From Diphasiastrum complanatum (Eukaryota; Streptophyta; Lycopodiopsida; Lycopodiales; Lycopodiaceae): a stretch of 64,000 bases of DNA. Positions within the stretch are counted from its first letter, which is position 1. The number at the start of each line of letters is the position of its first letter. Location of the stretch: contig MU832197.1 in the NCBI GenBank assembly GCA_029204225.1, positions 1-64,000 on the forward strand, written 5' to 3'. Of this stretch, positions 22,518-35,521 are shown piece after piece. The translations under genes and the position numbers were made by a program. Below the pieces are notes generated by a model. It was not told the DNA's origin. It made no database searches and saw nothing but the letters and a program-made list of their open reading frames with translations.

Positions 22518-25500
22518 ATGGCAGCGATGGCGAGCATTGCATTGCAGGCAGCAGAAGCGCCAATTTCCTTTCATGAGACAGCTGCAGCTTCCGCTCCTGC
22601 TGGTACATGGAGGAGGGGCAGCAATGCTGCTGCGCATGGCTGGTCTGTTGGTTCATTTTTGGGCTCGTCTCTGAGAGGATCCTGCTCCCTTCAGGCCCTC
22701 CGAGCTCGGAGCTACAAGAAAGCTGGGAGAGTTGCAGTAGTAGTAGCTCCAAAAGCTGTGACAGATTCCAAAAAGGATGAGTCTTGCTTGGACCCAGATG
22801 CTGGTTCGGTGAGGATGTCTCTTATTTCGAAATTCTGCTTTGCTTTTCAGTCCTTTTCTGTGCAATTAGCCCACATCATCCATTAGCATCATGTAGCTCT
22901 CTGATACTATGACAAATTGGAGCATTTTTAATTCAATTGCTTGAAATTCGAAGGGGAAGAAACGTTGTATTTGATTTGATTATATACGGGTTATTGTTAC
23001 ATCAACCACTTGCAATTCGGATTGGAAATGATGATGGATTTGATTTCATTGAAGATGGCTCATTGTGACATCAATCGCTTCAATTCCAAGTGGAAAAGAT
23101 GATGCATGTGATGTAAACACAAATTTCAAGTGGAAAAGGTGATGCATGTGATGTAATCAAGTTTTGGCTTGCTCTGCAGAGTGTATTGGGCATAATCTTA
23201 GGAGGTGGAGCAGGGACACGGCTTTATCCCTTGACCAAGAAACGCGCAAAACCTGCAGTGCCGTTGGGTGCAAATTACCGGCTGATTGATATTCCAGTCA
23301 GTAACTGCATCAACAGTAACATCAGAAAAATCTATGTTCTCACCCAATTCAATTCTGCATCTTTAAATCGCCACTTATCACGCGCCTACGCTAGCAACAT
23401 GGGAGGCTACAAAAATGAGGGCTTTGTGGAAGTGCTTGCTGCTCAGCAGAGTCCAGAAAATCCAAATTGGTTTCAGGTCCTTAAGGCCTTCTGTTAAATG
23501 CTCTCAAGTTGGAGTTAGCAATTGAAAGTGTTGAAGGGTTCGTATTGGGATCTTAAAGCTGTAACTTTGGAGTGCTTCTGCGAATTTAAATATTTTAGCT
23601 ATTGATATTCATGGTTGTTGATCTTTATGTAAGGATCTTGAAGATGTAGTTACAATACTGGACAGCCAGTACCTTCGGGAAACATATCAAGGATAAAAGT
23701 CTATAGTCAATTATTTGTAGCCAGTGGTTTTATGGATGACCAGAACATGGCTCTTGAAGATGTGCGTCAATCTAGACTTGTGTTAATAGCTTTTTCTTGT
23801 TTGGAGTCTGGCTTATTGTGTGTCTGGAATTTTATTGCACAGGGAACAGCAGATGCTGTGAGGCAATATTTATGGTTATTTGAGGAGCAACCTATTTTGG
23901 AGTATGTAATTTTGGCAGGGGATCACCTTTATCGTATGGACTATCAAAAATTTATACAAGTCCATCGAGAGACCAATGCAGATATTACTGTTGCAGCATT
24001 GCCTATGGATGAGCAAAGAGCCACTTCCTTTGGTCTGATGAAAATTGATTCAGAAGGGAGGATCAAGGAGTTCGCGGAGAAGCCGAAAGGAAGTGCCTTA
24101 AGATCCATGAAGGTAAGATAGAAGAATGGTGCTTAAAAACTTGTAACAACATCAAGGTTGACTTTTCATTGTTGTTTTCAAGCTTGGACTAAGGGCAAGC
24201 CAAATTTTAGAAGAGTGCAAAGTAGGAGAAGACATTGTTGTACCTTTGTGGGTGTTGCAGGAAAAGTTTACTGAGAATCAATACATTTGTAGGATCTGGA
24301 GTCTCAGATTCTTGTTTTCAATTATAGGTTTCACTACCTGTTAACTTATTCCAATTCAAATCAACCTTTTTAGATTCCAGCTCTTGTCCAAAACAACAAT
24401 TCAAAGTGAAATAAATCCCTAGTTGAACATGTAGATACAGTTTTTGAGACCTTGATAATACAAACTGAATTTCTGTATGCTAATCATTAATGCCTTAAGT
24501 CATTTTCAGGTAGACACAACTGTCTTGGGCCTTGATGAGGAAAGGGCAAAGGAGATGCCTTACATTGCAAGTATGGGGATATATGTTGTCAGTAAAGAAG
24601 CAATGGTGAAGTTATTGCGCGAAGAGTTTCCAGGAGCAAATGACTTTGGAAGTGAAGTTATTCCAGGCGCAACACAAATTGGCATGAAGGTGACACTATT
24701 TTATACTTGAGATGTGCATCTTGTGAGTAATTGATGCTTGGTGTTGATTCTCCCACCACATGCTTTCATGCACTCTTCCTATCAAAGATTTCAAGATCTA
24801 AATGGCTTCATCTAGGATGGAGGCATCCTTTCCCTTTGTTCTTTAAGTATCGTGGTCGAATTGGATCTTGGATAGTATAAGACTAGAATAAAATCTTGCA
24901 AGTATGAGTAGAATATGGTCTTGAAACTTAAGTAAAACGGATCCAACTATTTATTCATGTCTCTACCAATTATGTTAGGATGCTCGAGGATCACATATTG
25001 TTTATGAATGGGTGGAAAATATAATGGTGTATTCTATTTCTTTGAGAAATGAGTTTTGAGTATTGTGGCTATATATGTTTTAGGTTCTAACTTCTAAGAT
25101 AAGGGTATCTTGTAGTCGGTCATCTCCTATGTAGTTGTTAGGGTACCAAGGGAAGACTTTAAGAAAGTAGGGTGTATTGTTCTTGGAGATTTGGCTCAGT
25201 TCCATGGTAATCTTTCAATAGATTGAAAGCGGTTGGATTTGGAAGAATGGAGAACGTACCTACAAATATGATTATTGTGCATTAGTTTTGGGCTTACACT
25301 CTCATTTTGTTGAGGCAACTTTTAGCGAACTAGTTTGTAATTGGATGCCTAAATGAGGAAAATATGGGCACGATGGGGAATTTTTGTGTATTCCTTCCAT
25401 TTGATGTCTCACTAAGTGACTGCTAGTTCACCCAGTAAAAGAAACCTCTGAAGTTTTCCAAGGCAATCAACTACCCAATATTGGAACTCTTTATAATTCT

Positions 25501-28500
25501 TGCTCATTGAGCATGAGAGTTTAAATTTTCTTTGTAGAAATGTTGTGATGTACCAAAAAGAAAGGTTCATGCCCCTTGAACCAAAGGCAAAGGGTATGAT
25601 GAACTTTTATTAGTCGTGCACAATTGGCTAGACTTCCACGTTCATTTTTTTTAAATAGACAACTTTCTGAATAACATGCCAATCTATTTGCAACAGATTT
25701 CCATGATTGTCTTCTCTAAGAATAGAAGTTGCTAAAAAGTTTTTAGAATTATAAGAGATGGGTATTCTTTAGCTCTACTCAAGTTACTTACGTATGCTTA
25801 TGTTTTTTAATGTGTAACAAAATGTTTTCACCCAATATTTCCATGTTTGTAAACTAGTTATCTTCTCAAGGTAACAATTTACTGGTTTCAATCTCTTGCT
25901 TACCATTGGTATACAACACTTACCTACTTCCCTCTATTTGCATGCAGGTGCAAGCATACCTTTATGATGGGTATTGGGAGGACATTGGAACTATTGAAGC
26001 TTTTTATAATGCAAACTTAGGAATCACCAAGAAACCGATTCCAGATTTTAGGTAGATAATTGACGCAACTTGTGCTAATAAATTTCATTCTTAACAACTA
26101 GATTGTAATATTATGTATTTGCTTTGTAGTTCTATGATGTATTTATTGCTTATGTACTCAATAGAGCATTGTCTTCTCCATGATCTAGCAAATTAAATGC
26201 TTCCTTGCAAGCCTCTACAACTTGCATGTGTTGTTGATGGCTTTAATTCAATGAGGAGGAAAGGGAAGGTTCATGCATACCTAATGCCAATGTAATAACT
26301 TGGTCAAGTTTTTCTCTTTGAGATATTTCATACAAATTTAAGAGGAAAAATGTTTGTCTTTCTGTCTGCAGCTTTTATGATAGGTCGGCACCTATCTACA
26401 CTCAAGCACGATTTCTCCCTCCTTCAAAATTGATAGATGTTGATGTGACTAATAGTGTTATAGGTGAAGGTTGTGTCATCCAGGTGCGTTTTTAGCACAA
26501 TTTACAATTTCCCTTTGAAGTTTTCAGTATTTATTGAGGAGAAATTATTTTGGCTGCTACTTAATGATTCTCCCACATTAAAGCTATCGAATTTGGTTGC
26601 TTATAGAGCAAGCTAATGACCCATAGTCTTGCCAATAAATGCTCAATCATATTGCCATATTATTAGATTGATCTTTCTTATCACCAGTTTTATACGGAGC
26701 AATGTGTTATGTGTCTTTATCTCAAGAAATTCATCAACCAAATCTTGATTGAGCAAATTGGTGATAAAAGAAAACAGAACTTATTTTCCCATCTTAAAGA
26801 ATTACAGCCTATGGCCCCTCAGTGTCCCATTGAAAGAGCTTTTGGTCCCTCAATGTGCCATTGAAAGAGCTTGTTATCCTTTTTCCACCTCTTCATTTGT
26901 GAAGAAGGCAATATGTGATTGGTTGGTTGGTGGTGTATCTACAATGTCTTTGTATAATTCTTTGGCATAGAAACACCAGGCATCTAGCTAAATTTCATTT
27001 ACGTGTGTTTTTGGTTTTACAATAATCCCAAAGCTTTTAGGATCTTTTTCACATTTTTGAAAGTATATCCTCTTGACTACGTATAAAAGCTGATTCTTTC
27101 TTCAAAAACATGCACAAAAAGCCTCTCCCACTCCCTCATCTTGCTTTGACTGACTTCTAGCCTCTTTGCATTCTTCGTCAAACCAGGGATTTTTGAGAAA
27201 AGAGTCCTTTTTCACTTTGTACATTTGCTGATTTTGAACGGTTTTTCTGCACTTTCGATGATTGCCTTATGCAAACTTCATATTTGCTAGAGACATCATT
27301 TCCCCCATAGCTATGACCTAGATTGTCTTTCAAATAAGCTACATATACCTGTTTTTGTGATGTACGAATTTAAACTTTTGCATTCTACTATCAAGGTATC
27401 ACACTTCACAATTAACTACAACAATACTTGCTTTTGATGGATGAACATGTGTAGCTATTTGAGGATGACCATCTATGTTGCCCATTGCAAATAACCAAAT
27501 CATGCACACCACAAACATCAAGTAATTTCATACCAAAATCTATAGTAGAGCTGTTGACATCCATAGAGTATATCTAAATGTCCAAATTTTTTATCATCTC
27601 ATTCAACCAAAGAGGATCACTACTACCTTTGTAGAAGCCCATTTGAGCATTTTCAGCCCTAATAATTGAAATCTCCCATCAATATGACACATCTTTATTC
27701 TTTATATTTGACCATATCAAAGGCTTATTTCTCCAAATAGACCTTCACCGTGCCATGATTTTCAGTTTCCTAGGTACTGTGGATCAAGAAAGACGTTTTA
27801 GAATACATCTAGTGTCTAATGTTAGCAGGTTAAAGAAATGTTTGTGTGAGGGTGATAACCTAGATGAGGGCCTAGTTATTTTACAGGAGAAACATACTTT
27901 GAATCATGCAACTGAGTGAGTGCTAGTTTGTATAATAGGAGGCAAGTGAGAAATCGCATTCTCCAAAAGTATATATGGTAGTTTGGAAATGGCGTGTAGT
28001 CTCAGATACCACTTAGGGACTTCACACAAGTTACAAAAGATGTATCCAGGATTGTCCATTGAGAACTTGTGACTTCTATAATGGGGTAGTTTTGGACCTA
28101 ACAGGACCCTGAACAAGTTGATCACCTGAAGCTTAGTGACCGTAAGAGACGATTGCAACAGGGAAGTAGGGATAGGCACCTATCCCAAGCCTCAAGTTGG
28201 ATATGTCGCAAAGAGCCTATGAACTAGGATTCCTACAGATTCAACTGACTTATATGGATTTTGAAGATTGTTGGTACAAAATCTGATGAAAGTTTGCTGT
28301 ACCAGGAATATGTTATCATGGCATCATCATTTGGCACCTGATACTGATAGCGCCCTGGTATAACTAAGATATAACATTATTGTTTTAAATCTGACGCAGT
28401 CTGAGTGTTTCAAATCACAATAAATTGGAAAACTATATGTCCATCTCCTCCTGTACCACTTCTAAGTCTAGTAGATGCTAGTATTCAATCACCATGAAGA

Positions 28501-31500
28501 CGATTTCCAACTTCAGGATATTCTGAGATCAGCATCTGAGGTTGAAGCTATGAAAGTGTACTGAAACAAAAGTAAATGTGTCTGACATAGCTTTGGCCCA
28601 TGCCTTTCTAGTCTTATGCTTATACATAGGGATGGTTGATCTGGGTTTGCCAGATTTTTTTCTTTGTAGAATCTAAAATTTGATATGACATACTCTTTTC
28701 CTTAGCTTCATTTGTTCTTTGTCTCGCATTGAGCTTTCTCTGCAAGAATGGTACCATGACGCTGATGTTTTGACGGACATGAAATACAACAGAATTGCAA
28801 AATCCAGCACTCAGTTGTAGGTCTCAGGTCTTGGATAGCAGCAGGTGCTGTCATCAAGGATGCACTCCTTATGGGTGCAGATTATTATGAGGTATACCGT
28901 TAGTAGCATAAAGAGTTTGTTATGTGAATGAAGAGTTTGACAAAAGCTTCACGACATGAGGTAAATTTTGTCATTATTATAAAATCTAAGTTTTTTTGTT
29001 TGTTTTGTCAACAGACAGATGAGCAACGGCGTTCACTTTTGCTAACTGGTGGTGTCCCAATGGGCATTGGAAGGGGCTCTTTTATTAAGAGGGCCATAGT
29101 TGATAAAAATGCTCGTATTGGTGAAAATGTCCAGGTATGCTGGTTTTGATGGTTATTTTGGTAACTTGAACATTCAGAAGTTTTGTTCCTGCTGTAAATG
29201 AGAGCGTATAATCTGAAGCAGAGTGAGAAACTGTTCCAAATTTTCCTTTGAAGTCATATGTGCACTTATTAGTACCCACAATTTATTAGTATTTGATGTA
29301 CCCACAACTTACTAGTATTTGATGTATATATTTATTTTGGATATATGATATTGTTGGAGTCACAATTCACTTTCATCAATACAAACCTTGCCATTTTATT
29401 AGATAATTCATTACTACATGGGACCTTGCTTTTTCATTTTGGCCCGTCATAAAAAAAATGGACAATTTTATGTCCATTAATCTGTGTGACCACGAGTAGC
29501 CTATAGCTTGTAGGGTTTTAGAAATTTATTCAGGATTTTTGAGCCTTAGATTATTAAGTATGATCCTTTAGGGCTTAGATTTGTTACGTGCAGCTTCACC
29601 ATGCGATTATGATGCAATGATCAGAAGGAGAACAACCCTTCCACAATGCACATTACAGACTTTAAAATTTATGCTAAACCAGTTACCAAGATAGTATACA
29701 TTGGCCCTAAGGAAGCGGACCCAGCGTCCGAACGCGCGTCCGGACGCACCCGCTTTTTTTTTTTTAATGTTTTTAGAGTTATTTAGCCAAAAAAAAAAAA
29801 TTTAAAAATGATGGACGCGTCCGACCCCTCGTCCGGGGGTCGAACGCGTCCGGGTCCCCCAGACGCCCGGACGGACGCGGAATGCCCGCGTCCGGCCCAG
29901 ACCCTCATGTCTGCATTGGCCTATACATTCTTGACTATGCAGTTCCCTAGGGATTACAATCCTTAGATAATAATTTGACTTTTTTTCCATATAATTGTTG
30001 CATAGAACCCACGGTTCTCAGAACCGTGGGTCCTGGGAACCGTGGGATGAACCGTACCACGGTTCATGAACCGTGGTATGGTTCCTCTAATTAATTAATT
30101 AATTACCCATTCGCCCCCAAAACCCCTCCCAAGGCATTTTTGGTCCTCATTTCACAGATTTCGGGTATTTTTTTGGCTACTGTACTTTGTTTGCTATTTT
30201 TGGCTACTGTACTTTGTTTGCTATTGTATGCTACTGTACTAATCTGTACCCACTCCCTAATTTTTTTGGCATTTTTTTGGGCTATTTTTGGGGTGGGAAA
30301 CTCGAAAAAAAGTTAATTGATTAATTATTTAATTGTACGGTTCACCACGGTTCCCCCCAAAAAAATTTGAGAACCGTACGGTTCACTGTACGGTTCTCAG
30401 AACCGTGGTGAACCGTCCATGGTTCATAAATTCTATGAATTGTTGTGGTTTAGGTTTTAGGGTTTTTTTCAGCTACTTTGTTATCTTGTTACGTCCATTG
30501 ACAACTCTTTGGTGGTTCCTCACAACAGGTTCTCTACTGATGTCATGTGGCCTTTGTCTCCTACTTGCAATTTTCTGTTCCATTAGGTTTACCTCTATGA
30601 CCACATGGTATTTATGGTATATCTATCTGCTATGTGGTATATCTACATAGTACCAATATGTATTTGCTTTGCGGTAGTCATGGGATATCTGTCTGCTATA
30701 TGCTATTTTAAAAATATTGTTTGCTTTGTAGTATGTATCTGTCTGCGTCCTGTTATGCTCTTAGTTCTTCACTACGGGGTCATTATTTGTCTGTGTCATT
30801 GTTTTTCTCAGACAACATGATTGCTTCATACTTCTGGAACTCTAATACTCATGTAATGGAAAATCATTAGAGTATGCATCGTAGTAAGTATACGAGTCTG
30901 CATTGCAGTCTCTATGTATACACAGTGTATGTCTGTATATCATATGTTACTATAGTAGACATCATAGATATACAAAATCTTTTATATTACATACATGTCT
31001 ATTAACATTATAAAGTAAAGCTCAAAACTAACAGAAGTATTCGATAAACTACTAGAATCGTCATTCTAAATGTTATATTTCATAGATCTAGAACCTCCAA
31101 CTATTTTACATTCCAGAGTACCAAAACACTCTGGGTTTGGAACACGGTTCCAGTGCAACTAAGGATCGAGGTGTTGAGCCATACGAGGTGTGTGCACAAG
31201 TTTTTGATACATATGAGGTACTGCATCCTTTTCATTAGGAGCTTGTATGTACATATCATTCACAGCCACAACCATTTCATCAATCTACAGCCTTAGTCTT
31301 GCTATTATTCCATATGTTATGGACATGTACAACTCAAGAAGAAGGTTTAATTTTAGTAGATGAAATTCAAAATTTTGAAGTTTAGGAAAATGCTTGCTAA
31401 AAAATTTTGGTTACTGTTCCAGCATTCTAGTTTACCATTTTTCTAGGGGCCAAGGCCCACAATTAACTTTGATTACTCTCTGTCAGTTAGTGGACTATAA

Positions 31501-32171
31501 GGGCCAACTGGAGGGCCCAGTTGTCTGCTATCGTCATTTTTAGCTCTTGATAATTTGTAGCCAATGGAACATCGCCTTTGAGGTCTTCATGCAAATTGAA
31601 TCGACTGTTTGTTCTTCTTATTTGCTATAATTTATTCTCTTTCTTTGTCATAAATTGGTCTAACTTTGTTACAGTTTATTCTTGATCATATATTCTGATA
31701 GCTTTCTCATTAGCTGTTCCAACATAGTGTAATCCGCTTGGTGATCTTAGCATGAGAACGCTCAAGCTTTAAGTTGTTAGCATTGAGTTAGTGTGCCATA
31801 TAGGTGTGATTCATTTTGACTTGTTTGTGTTTCATGCCTAATGTTAATTACTGCCATCATGGTGCATGCACTGCTTCAGAGGTTTGCTATTCATCTGATG
31901 CTGTCTATGTTGGTCATCTGCAATGCAATGTATTTGTATAATTTTGCAAGGGAAGACATGACTGTAAATTTGGGCAAATAGATTAAGAGTCAACTGCTGT
32001 ATCTAGTTATATTATCCGGCTGATAGTTTTCTTGTCTTCAATCTCCACAATCAGATAGTCAACAAAGATGATGTGCAAGAGGCAGCAAGGGAGACTGATG
32101 GCTTTTTCATAAAGGGTGGCATTGTCACAATCATCAAGGATGCACTTCTACCCAATGGCTTTGTGATATAA
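22518..32171 (+). CDS. APL: ADP-glucose pyrophosphorylase large subunit, nine exons, plastid
   Basis: The enzyme makes ADP-glucose from ATP and glucose-1-phosphate, the committed step of starch synthesis. Large subunits pair with small subunits and tune allosteric control. Exons: 22518-22808, 23180-23476, 23843-24112, 24510-24689, 25948-26051, 26372-26483, 28793-28891, 29015-29134, 32055-32171. All introns are GT-AG, in phase 0 except the fifth (phase 2). The product is about 529 residues, the usual length. The first 75-90 are Ala/Ser-rich and basic, like a transit peptide. GGGAGTR (105-111) is the nucleotide loop, [10 protein letters not shown] holds the conserved Asp223, FAEKPKG (273-279) is the sugar-phosphate site, and the C-terminal [10 protein letters not shown] block matches the activator region. 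Residues such as [12 protein letters not shown] and [17 protein letters not shown] favour the large over the small subunit. The start is the first ATG in frame, in good context (GCATGGC). Confidence 0.95.
26990..27770 (-). pseudogene. LINE endonuclease relic in AGPase intron 6
   Basis: Minus-strand fragments read VILMGDFN (27,665-27,690), the Asp/Asn-containing endonuclease motif of LINEs. They are followed after breaks by [15 protein letters not shown] and YTCSS, and then by [16 protein letters not shown] near 27,156-27,215, a stretch typical of the endonuclease-RT linker of plant LINEs. Several stops and frameshifts are present. It is antisense to the host gene and lies within its 2.3-kb intron, which it largely explains. 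Confidence 0.7.
29707..29913. mobile_element. MITE 1, hAT-like, 207 bp, GC-rich
   Basis: The 8-bp direct repeats CATTGGCC (29699-29706 and 29914-29921) are exact and flank the segment. Inside are nine CGTCCG/CGGACG hexamers concentrated at the two ends, with an AT-rich middle (T and A runs). Eight-base target duplications fit the hAT superfamily. Terminal inverted repeats are weak (CTAAGG left, CAGACATGAGG on the reverse of the right end). It lies in AGPase intron 8. Confidence 0.7.
30001..30437. mobile_element. MITE 2, hAT-like, 437 bp, built of GAACCGT motifs
   Basis: The 8-bp direct repeats AATTGTTG (29993-30000 and 30438-30445) are exact. The ends are inverted: CATAGAA at the left and TTCTATG at the right. 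The outer 80-100 bp on each side carry 13 copies of GAACCGT/ACGGTTC in both orientations. The middle has two direct copies of TTTGGCTACTGTACTTTGTT. No coding capacity. In AGPase intron 8, 87 bp from MITE 1. Confidence 0.85.
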
Positions 32172-33236
32172 CTTTGGTAAAATCCAAGAGTTAGATGATG
32201 TTTTGTAGATTTATTGAGCATGCTGCAAAGTCTAATCAAAATGGCCCAACTTCAATTTTCAGTCAAAACCCTATTTTGTGCCTATATATAGGCTTTGCTC
32301 TTTTACGGCACATAGGGAACTCCTGCCAGCACCAAGCAAATATCTTGTCAAATGCTGGCTTTTTAAAATTTTGGCAAAAGACTGAAGAGAGTATGTAGCT
32401 TACTGGCAATTATTTTGTGACTTGTGAACAGTGTTGAAATCTTTCTAAGCAGGGTGACTTTATAAGTTATGTTTGATTGTTCTTTAAAGAAGAGCTGTGC
32501 CTGCCAATACCTGGCCACGGAATGGCTGCATGTATTTCAATATATGTAATTAGAAACCATATACATTTGATTATTGCTATTTTTATTATCCTGGTTTTGA
32601 ATCTGATCGTCAATTTCTTTGTTTGTATGGAGTCATTCTTGGAATCAAGCCCATGTTGTACTGCAAAAATCCATAAATTCAGATTACTACAGTGGTATGA
32701 GCCATAAATGCTGGTAATACAATTCCAGAGGCAGGCAGCATGTACAAGCAGCAGTGATACAGCATCTATGACCGTCGGTCAGCAGTAGGATAGATTGTAT
32801 GGGTTTCGTTCATACCTTTGTAGGGGTAGACTTGTTGGAATGATCACCTTCCAATTTCTGGATTAGCACTAGAGTTGTATTCAGTGTCTTTTTGCTATAG
32901 ATTTTCAAAATTAGCTCAATTGCGTAAATATGTCAAGTTCTTTCACTTACAAAATGGTGGGAGCTGAGATTTCTCATTTAAATCTTAAACGATCGACTAG
33001 TTCTTACTAGATTGATATATTTGTATGAAAACACCAGGTAGTTGCTTCTAAGAGAGAGCAAACGTAAGAATATGAGTTATGATAGGTGACCAATAAGTTA
33101 CCATTTGCTGAGTCTTGGTGTTTAACATTCTAAATATTTGTGATTGCCTTGATGCATTTTTGGAACAAATTATAAGAATTCACTATAATGGGTTTGACCT
33201 TCTTCAAACCATAGTTGCACTACAATTCTCAAAACA
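32172..33236. other. Downstream of the AGPase gene, no further gene
   Basis: This contains the AGPase 3' UTR, whose end I cannot place because no clear AATAAA lies close to the stop. No domain or repeat recognised. Confidence 0.5.
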
Positions 33237-33302
33237 CGTTTCGAAACGCGGTCCAGAAACGCGTTTCGGGTTTCTAGTAGAAACGCTACGGAACCAGCAC
33301 CA

Positions 33303-33995
33303 ATGGATCCAATGGGTCAACCCGTACTTGTCGCTCCCTTGCAAGCAGTTTGGAGAGCACCTCGGATGGAGATACCAAAATACGACGGATCATCAGATCC
33401 CATCCGCTTCCTCCAGATCTACGAGCAAGCTTGTGAAATCCACGGTGATCGGACACCTATAGAGAAGTTGATGCTATTCCTTATGTCCCTAGTAGCGGTG
33501 GCTCAATATTGGTTTTTTAATTTGTTAGAGGAAGAAAAATCCACCTGGGAAGCGGTTAAAGCGGCTCTCATTACGCGCTTTAAACCAAGGAAGTTCCTAG
33601 AAGACCCATTTCTCCTGCTCAGCAAGGTCAAGATGGGGAAAAGAGAAAGGGTCAGGGACTATATTGAGCGGGCCAAACATCTACGATCCGAGTGCAGTGC
33701 AGCCCTAACTCCCAATCATGCGGTGATCATGTGGTTCCTTGCGGGGTTACCACGTAGCATCAGGAGAGAACTGAAACGACGGGAGCAGTACGCTACTCTG
33801 CAAGAAGCTATGGAGGATGCCATCAGGGAAGAGGATGAGGGATCAAACGACGAATATCCAACTACCCATACCCCTCCTCCCTCGATAGCGTCATCATCAT
33901 CAAATGCTTCCACTCTATCCACAAAACTGCTGTTGGAACAAATGACAAAATTACACAAACAGCAGATGGAACAACTTACGACACAGTTCGATTAG
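33303..33995 (+). pseudogene. Gypsy gag (retrotransposon gag domain)
   Basis: 230 codons. The central region has the retrotransposon gag pattern: AQYWFFNLLEEEKSTWEAVK, then a RF.P..F and LL.K..MG..E.V.DY..R...L segment. A Ser-rich, acidic tail follows (REEDEGSNDE). TAG ends it at 33993-33995. A few codons later the plus strand gives WCPICTQNHTRNEC, a CX2CX3HX4C zinc knuckle, in another frame. In a live element this protein forms the particle. Confidence 0.8.
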
Positions 33996-34177
33996 AAACT
34001 GAAAGCCTTACAAGGAGCTATAGCAACAACGTCCAATCCACCAGAACAAAGTCAACCATAGTATCCACGTCGAGAAAATGTATGGTGTCCAATTTGCACC
34101 CAGAACCATACAAGGAATGAGTGTCCAGTCCTAAAGCAAAATTCTGAGACTGACACAAAGATTTTGCCATTTGTGCA

Positions 34178-35521
34178 ATGCAACATCGCACGAGATGGTC
34201 TTTTGTCCATTTAACCCCCGGATTGTCCAACAATTATCCATATCATCAAGGGGCACCAAATGCGGCACCAAGGTATGGCGCACTGAATAATCAACAATGC
34301 ATGGCCTTACCTACACCACCGGGGCCAGCTAATCAACAAGTAGCCCATGTAAATTTGATAGCAACAGAACCAGAGATGCCAGTACCACCCCAACTTGAGC
34401 AGCAGCAACGGTATGGGCCAGATGAACCATATATGGATCATGCCATAAATGAATATTATGCGGCCTATACAGCTCAAGCTCAGAGTCAAGGCGGGAGAAA
34501 TTATGGCTGCTATGGATGCGATGAAGGACACAGAATTGTTGAATTTCCCTACAAGGGGCGACTGGGAACCAATGCACCATTGAACTTCATTGCGATACAA
34601 CCAGCAACAGTTCCAGCGGGAATGCCACCGGTAAAGCAACCACTCCATGCACCTGTGCTAGCCGTCACGCGAGCACAAAAGAGAAAGGAGGTGGCACCTT
34701 CACCACCACCATCAGTCTCTAATGACCAACCCTCAACTTCAGCACCATATCCAAATGTGAGGGAAGAAAGGAAGCAGTACCAGAAGATAAGACATTGGGT
34801 TCAGAGAGCACAAGCGGAGGAAAAAACACAAGAAGAGGCCAACCCTATGGAACCTCCTGCTCACGAAGAACGAGAACCACCAACGAGCTCACCACTATGC
34901 ACTGATCAGAACGATCGGTTGCACCATCATGAACCACCTTTCCAAATGGTGGAGCTTGAGGAACCGCATACGGAAGTGCTCGCCAGTTTGCTAGCAAGCC
35001 GTGTCAGCTTACCTTTGGGGGAGTTGCTGCAAATTGCACTACAAGCTAAGGGCCTTTTGGCTGATTGGGTCAAAACAAAAGCGGAACCAACAGCGCCAGA
35101 ACTTATATATTGTGCGGGCTACGATGAGACAAGTAACGTCCTCCACATCGGGGCAACGTGGGAGAGTGAGGAACACAACATCACCCTGCCAATCAAACAC
35201 AAGAGATTCGAGGACGAGGCAGTAGTGGTAGATGGAGGATCAGGTGTCAACTTGATCTCCACTACTTTATATCAAAAGTGGGGTTTACAGGGATTGAAGC
35301 CAGCAAAATTTGCCATCAAGCTAGTGGATCAATCTCGTGTAAAACCAAAGGGTGTAGTTGCCGATATCCCTGTAAAAATAGCGGGCATGCAGTTTGTAAT
35401 CACTTTTGTAGTAATGGACATTCCTGAGTCCTCATCTGCATACCGTGTTTTACTGGGAAGGCCATGGTTGAGGACTGCGCAAGTAGTTCACAACTGGGGT
35501 ACGAGATACAAGGTTCACTAG
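34178..35521 (+). pseudogene. Gypsy protease-containing region
   Basis: 447 codons. The first 280 are Pro/Gln-rich without a known fold. The retropepsin domain begins near residue 325: active site VVVDGGSGVNLIS, flap region VADIPVKIAGMQF, and the closing block VLLGRPWLRTAQVVHNWG. The Gly-Gly-Ser active site is common in plant Gypsy proteases of the Athila/Tat type. The frame then enters the joined integrase piece out of frame and stops at 35521. Confidence 0.8.

Noticed and set aside
24690-25947. Search for a missed AGPase exon in intron 4
   Set aside because: Exon 4 (ends IGMK) joins directly to exon 5 ([10 protein letters not shown]) as in the family. Nothing is missing.
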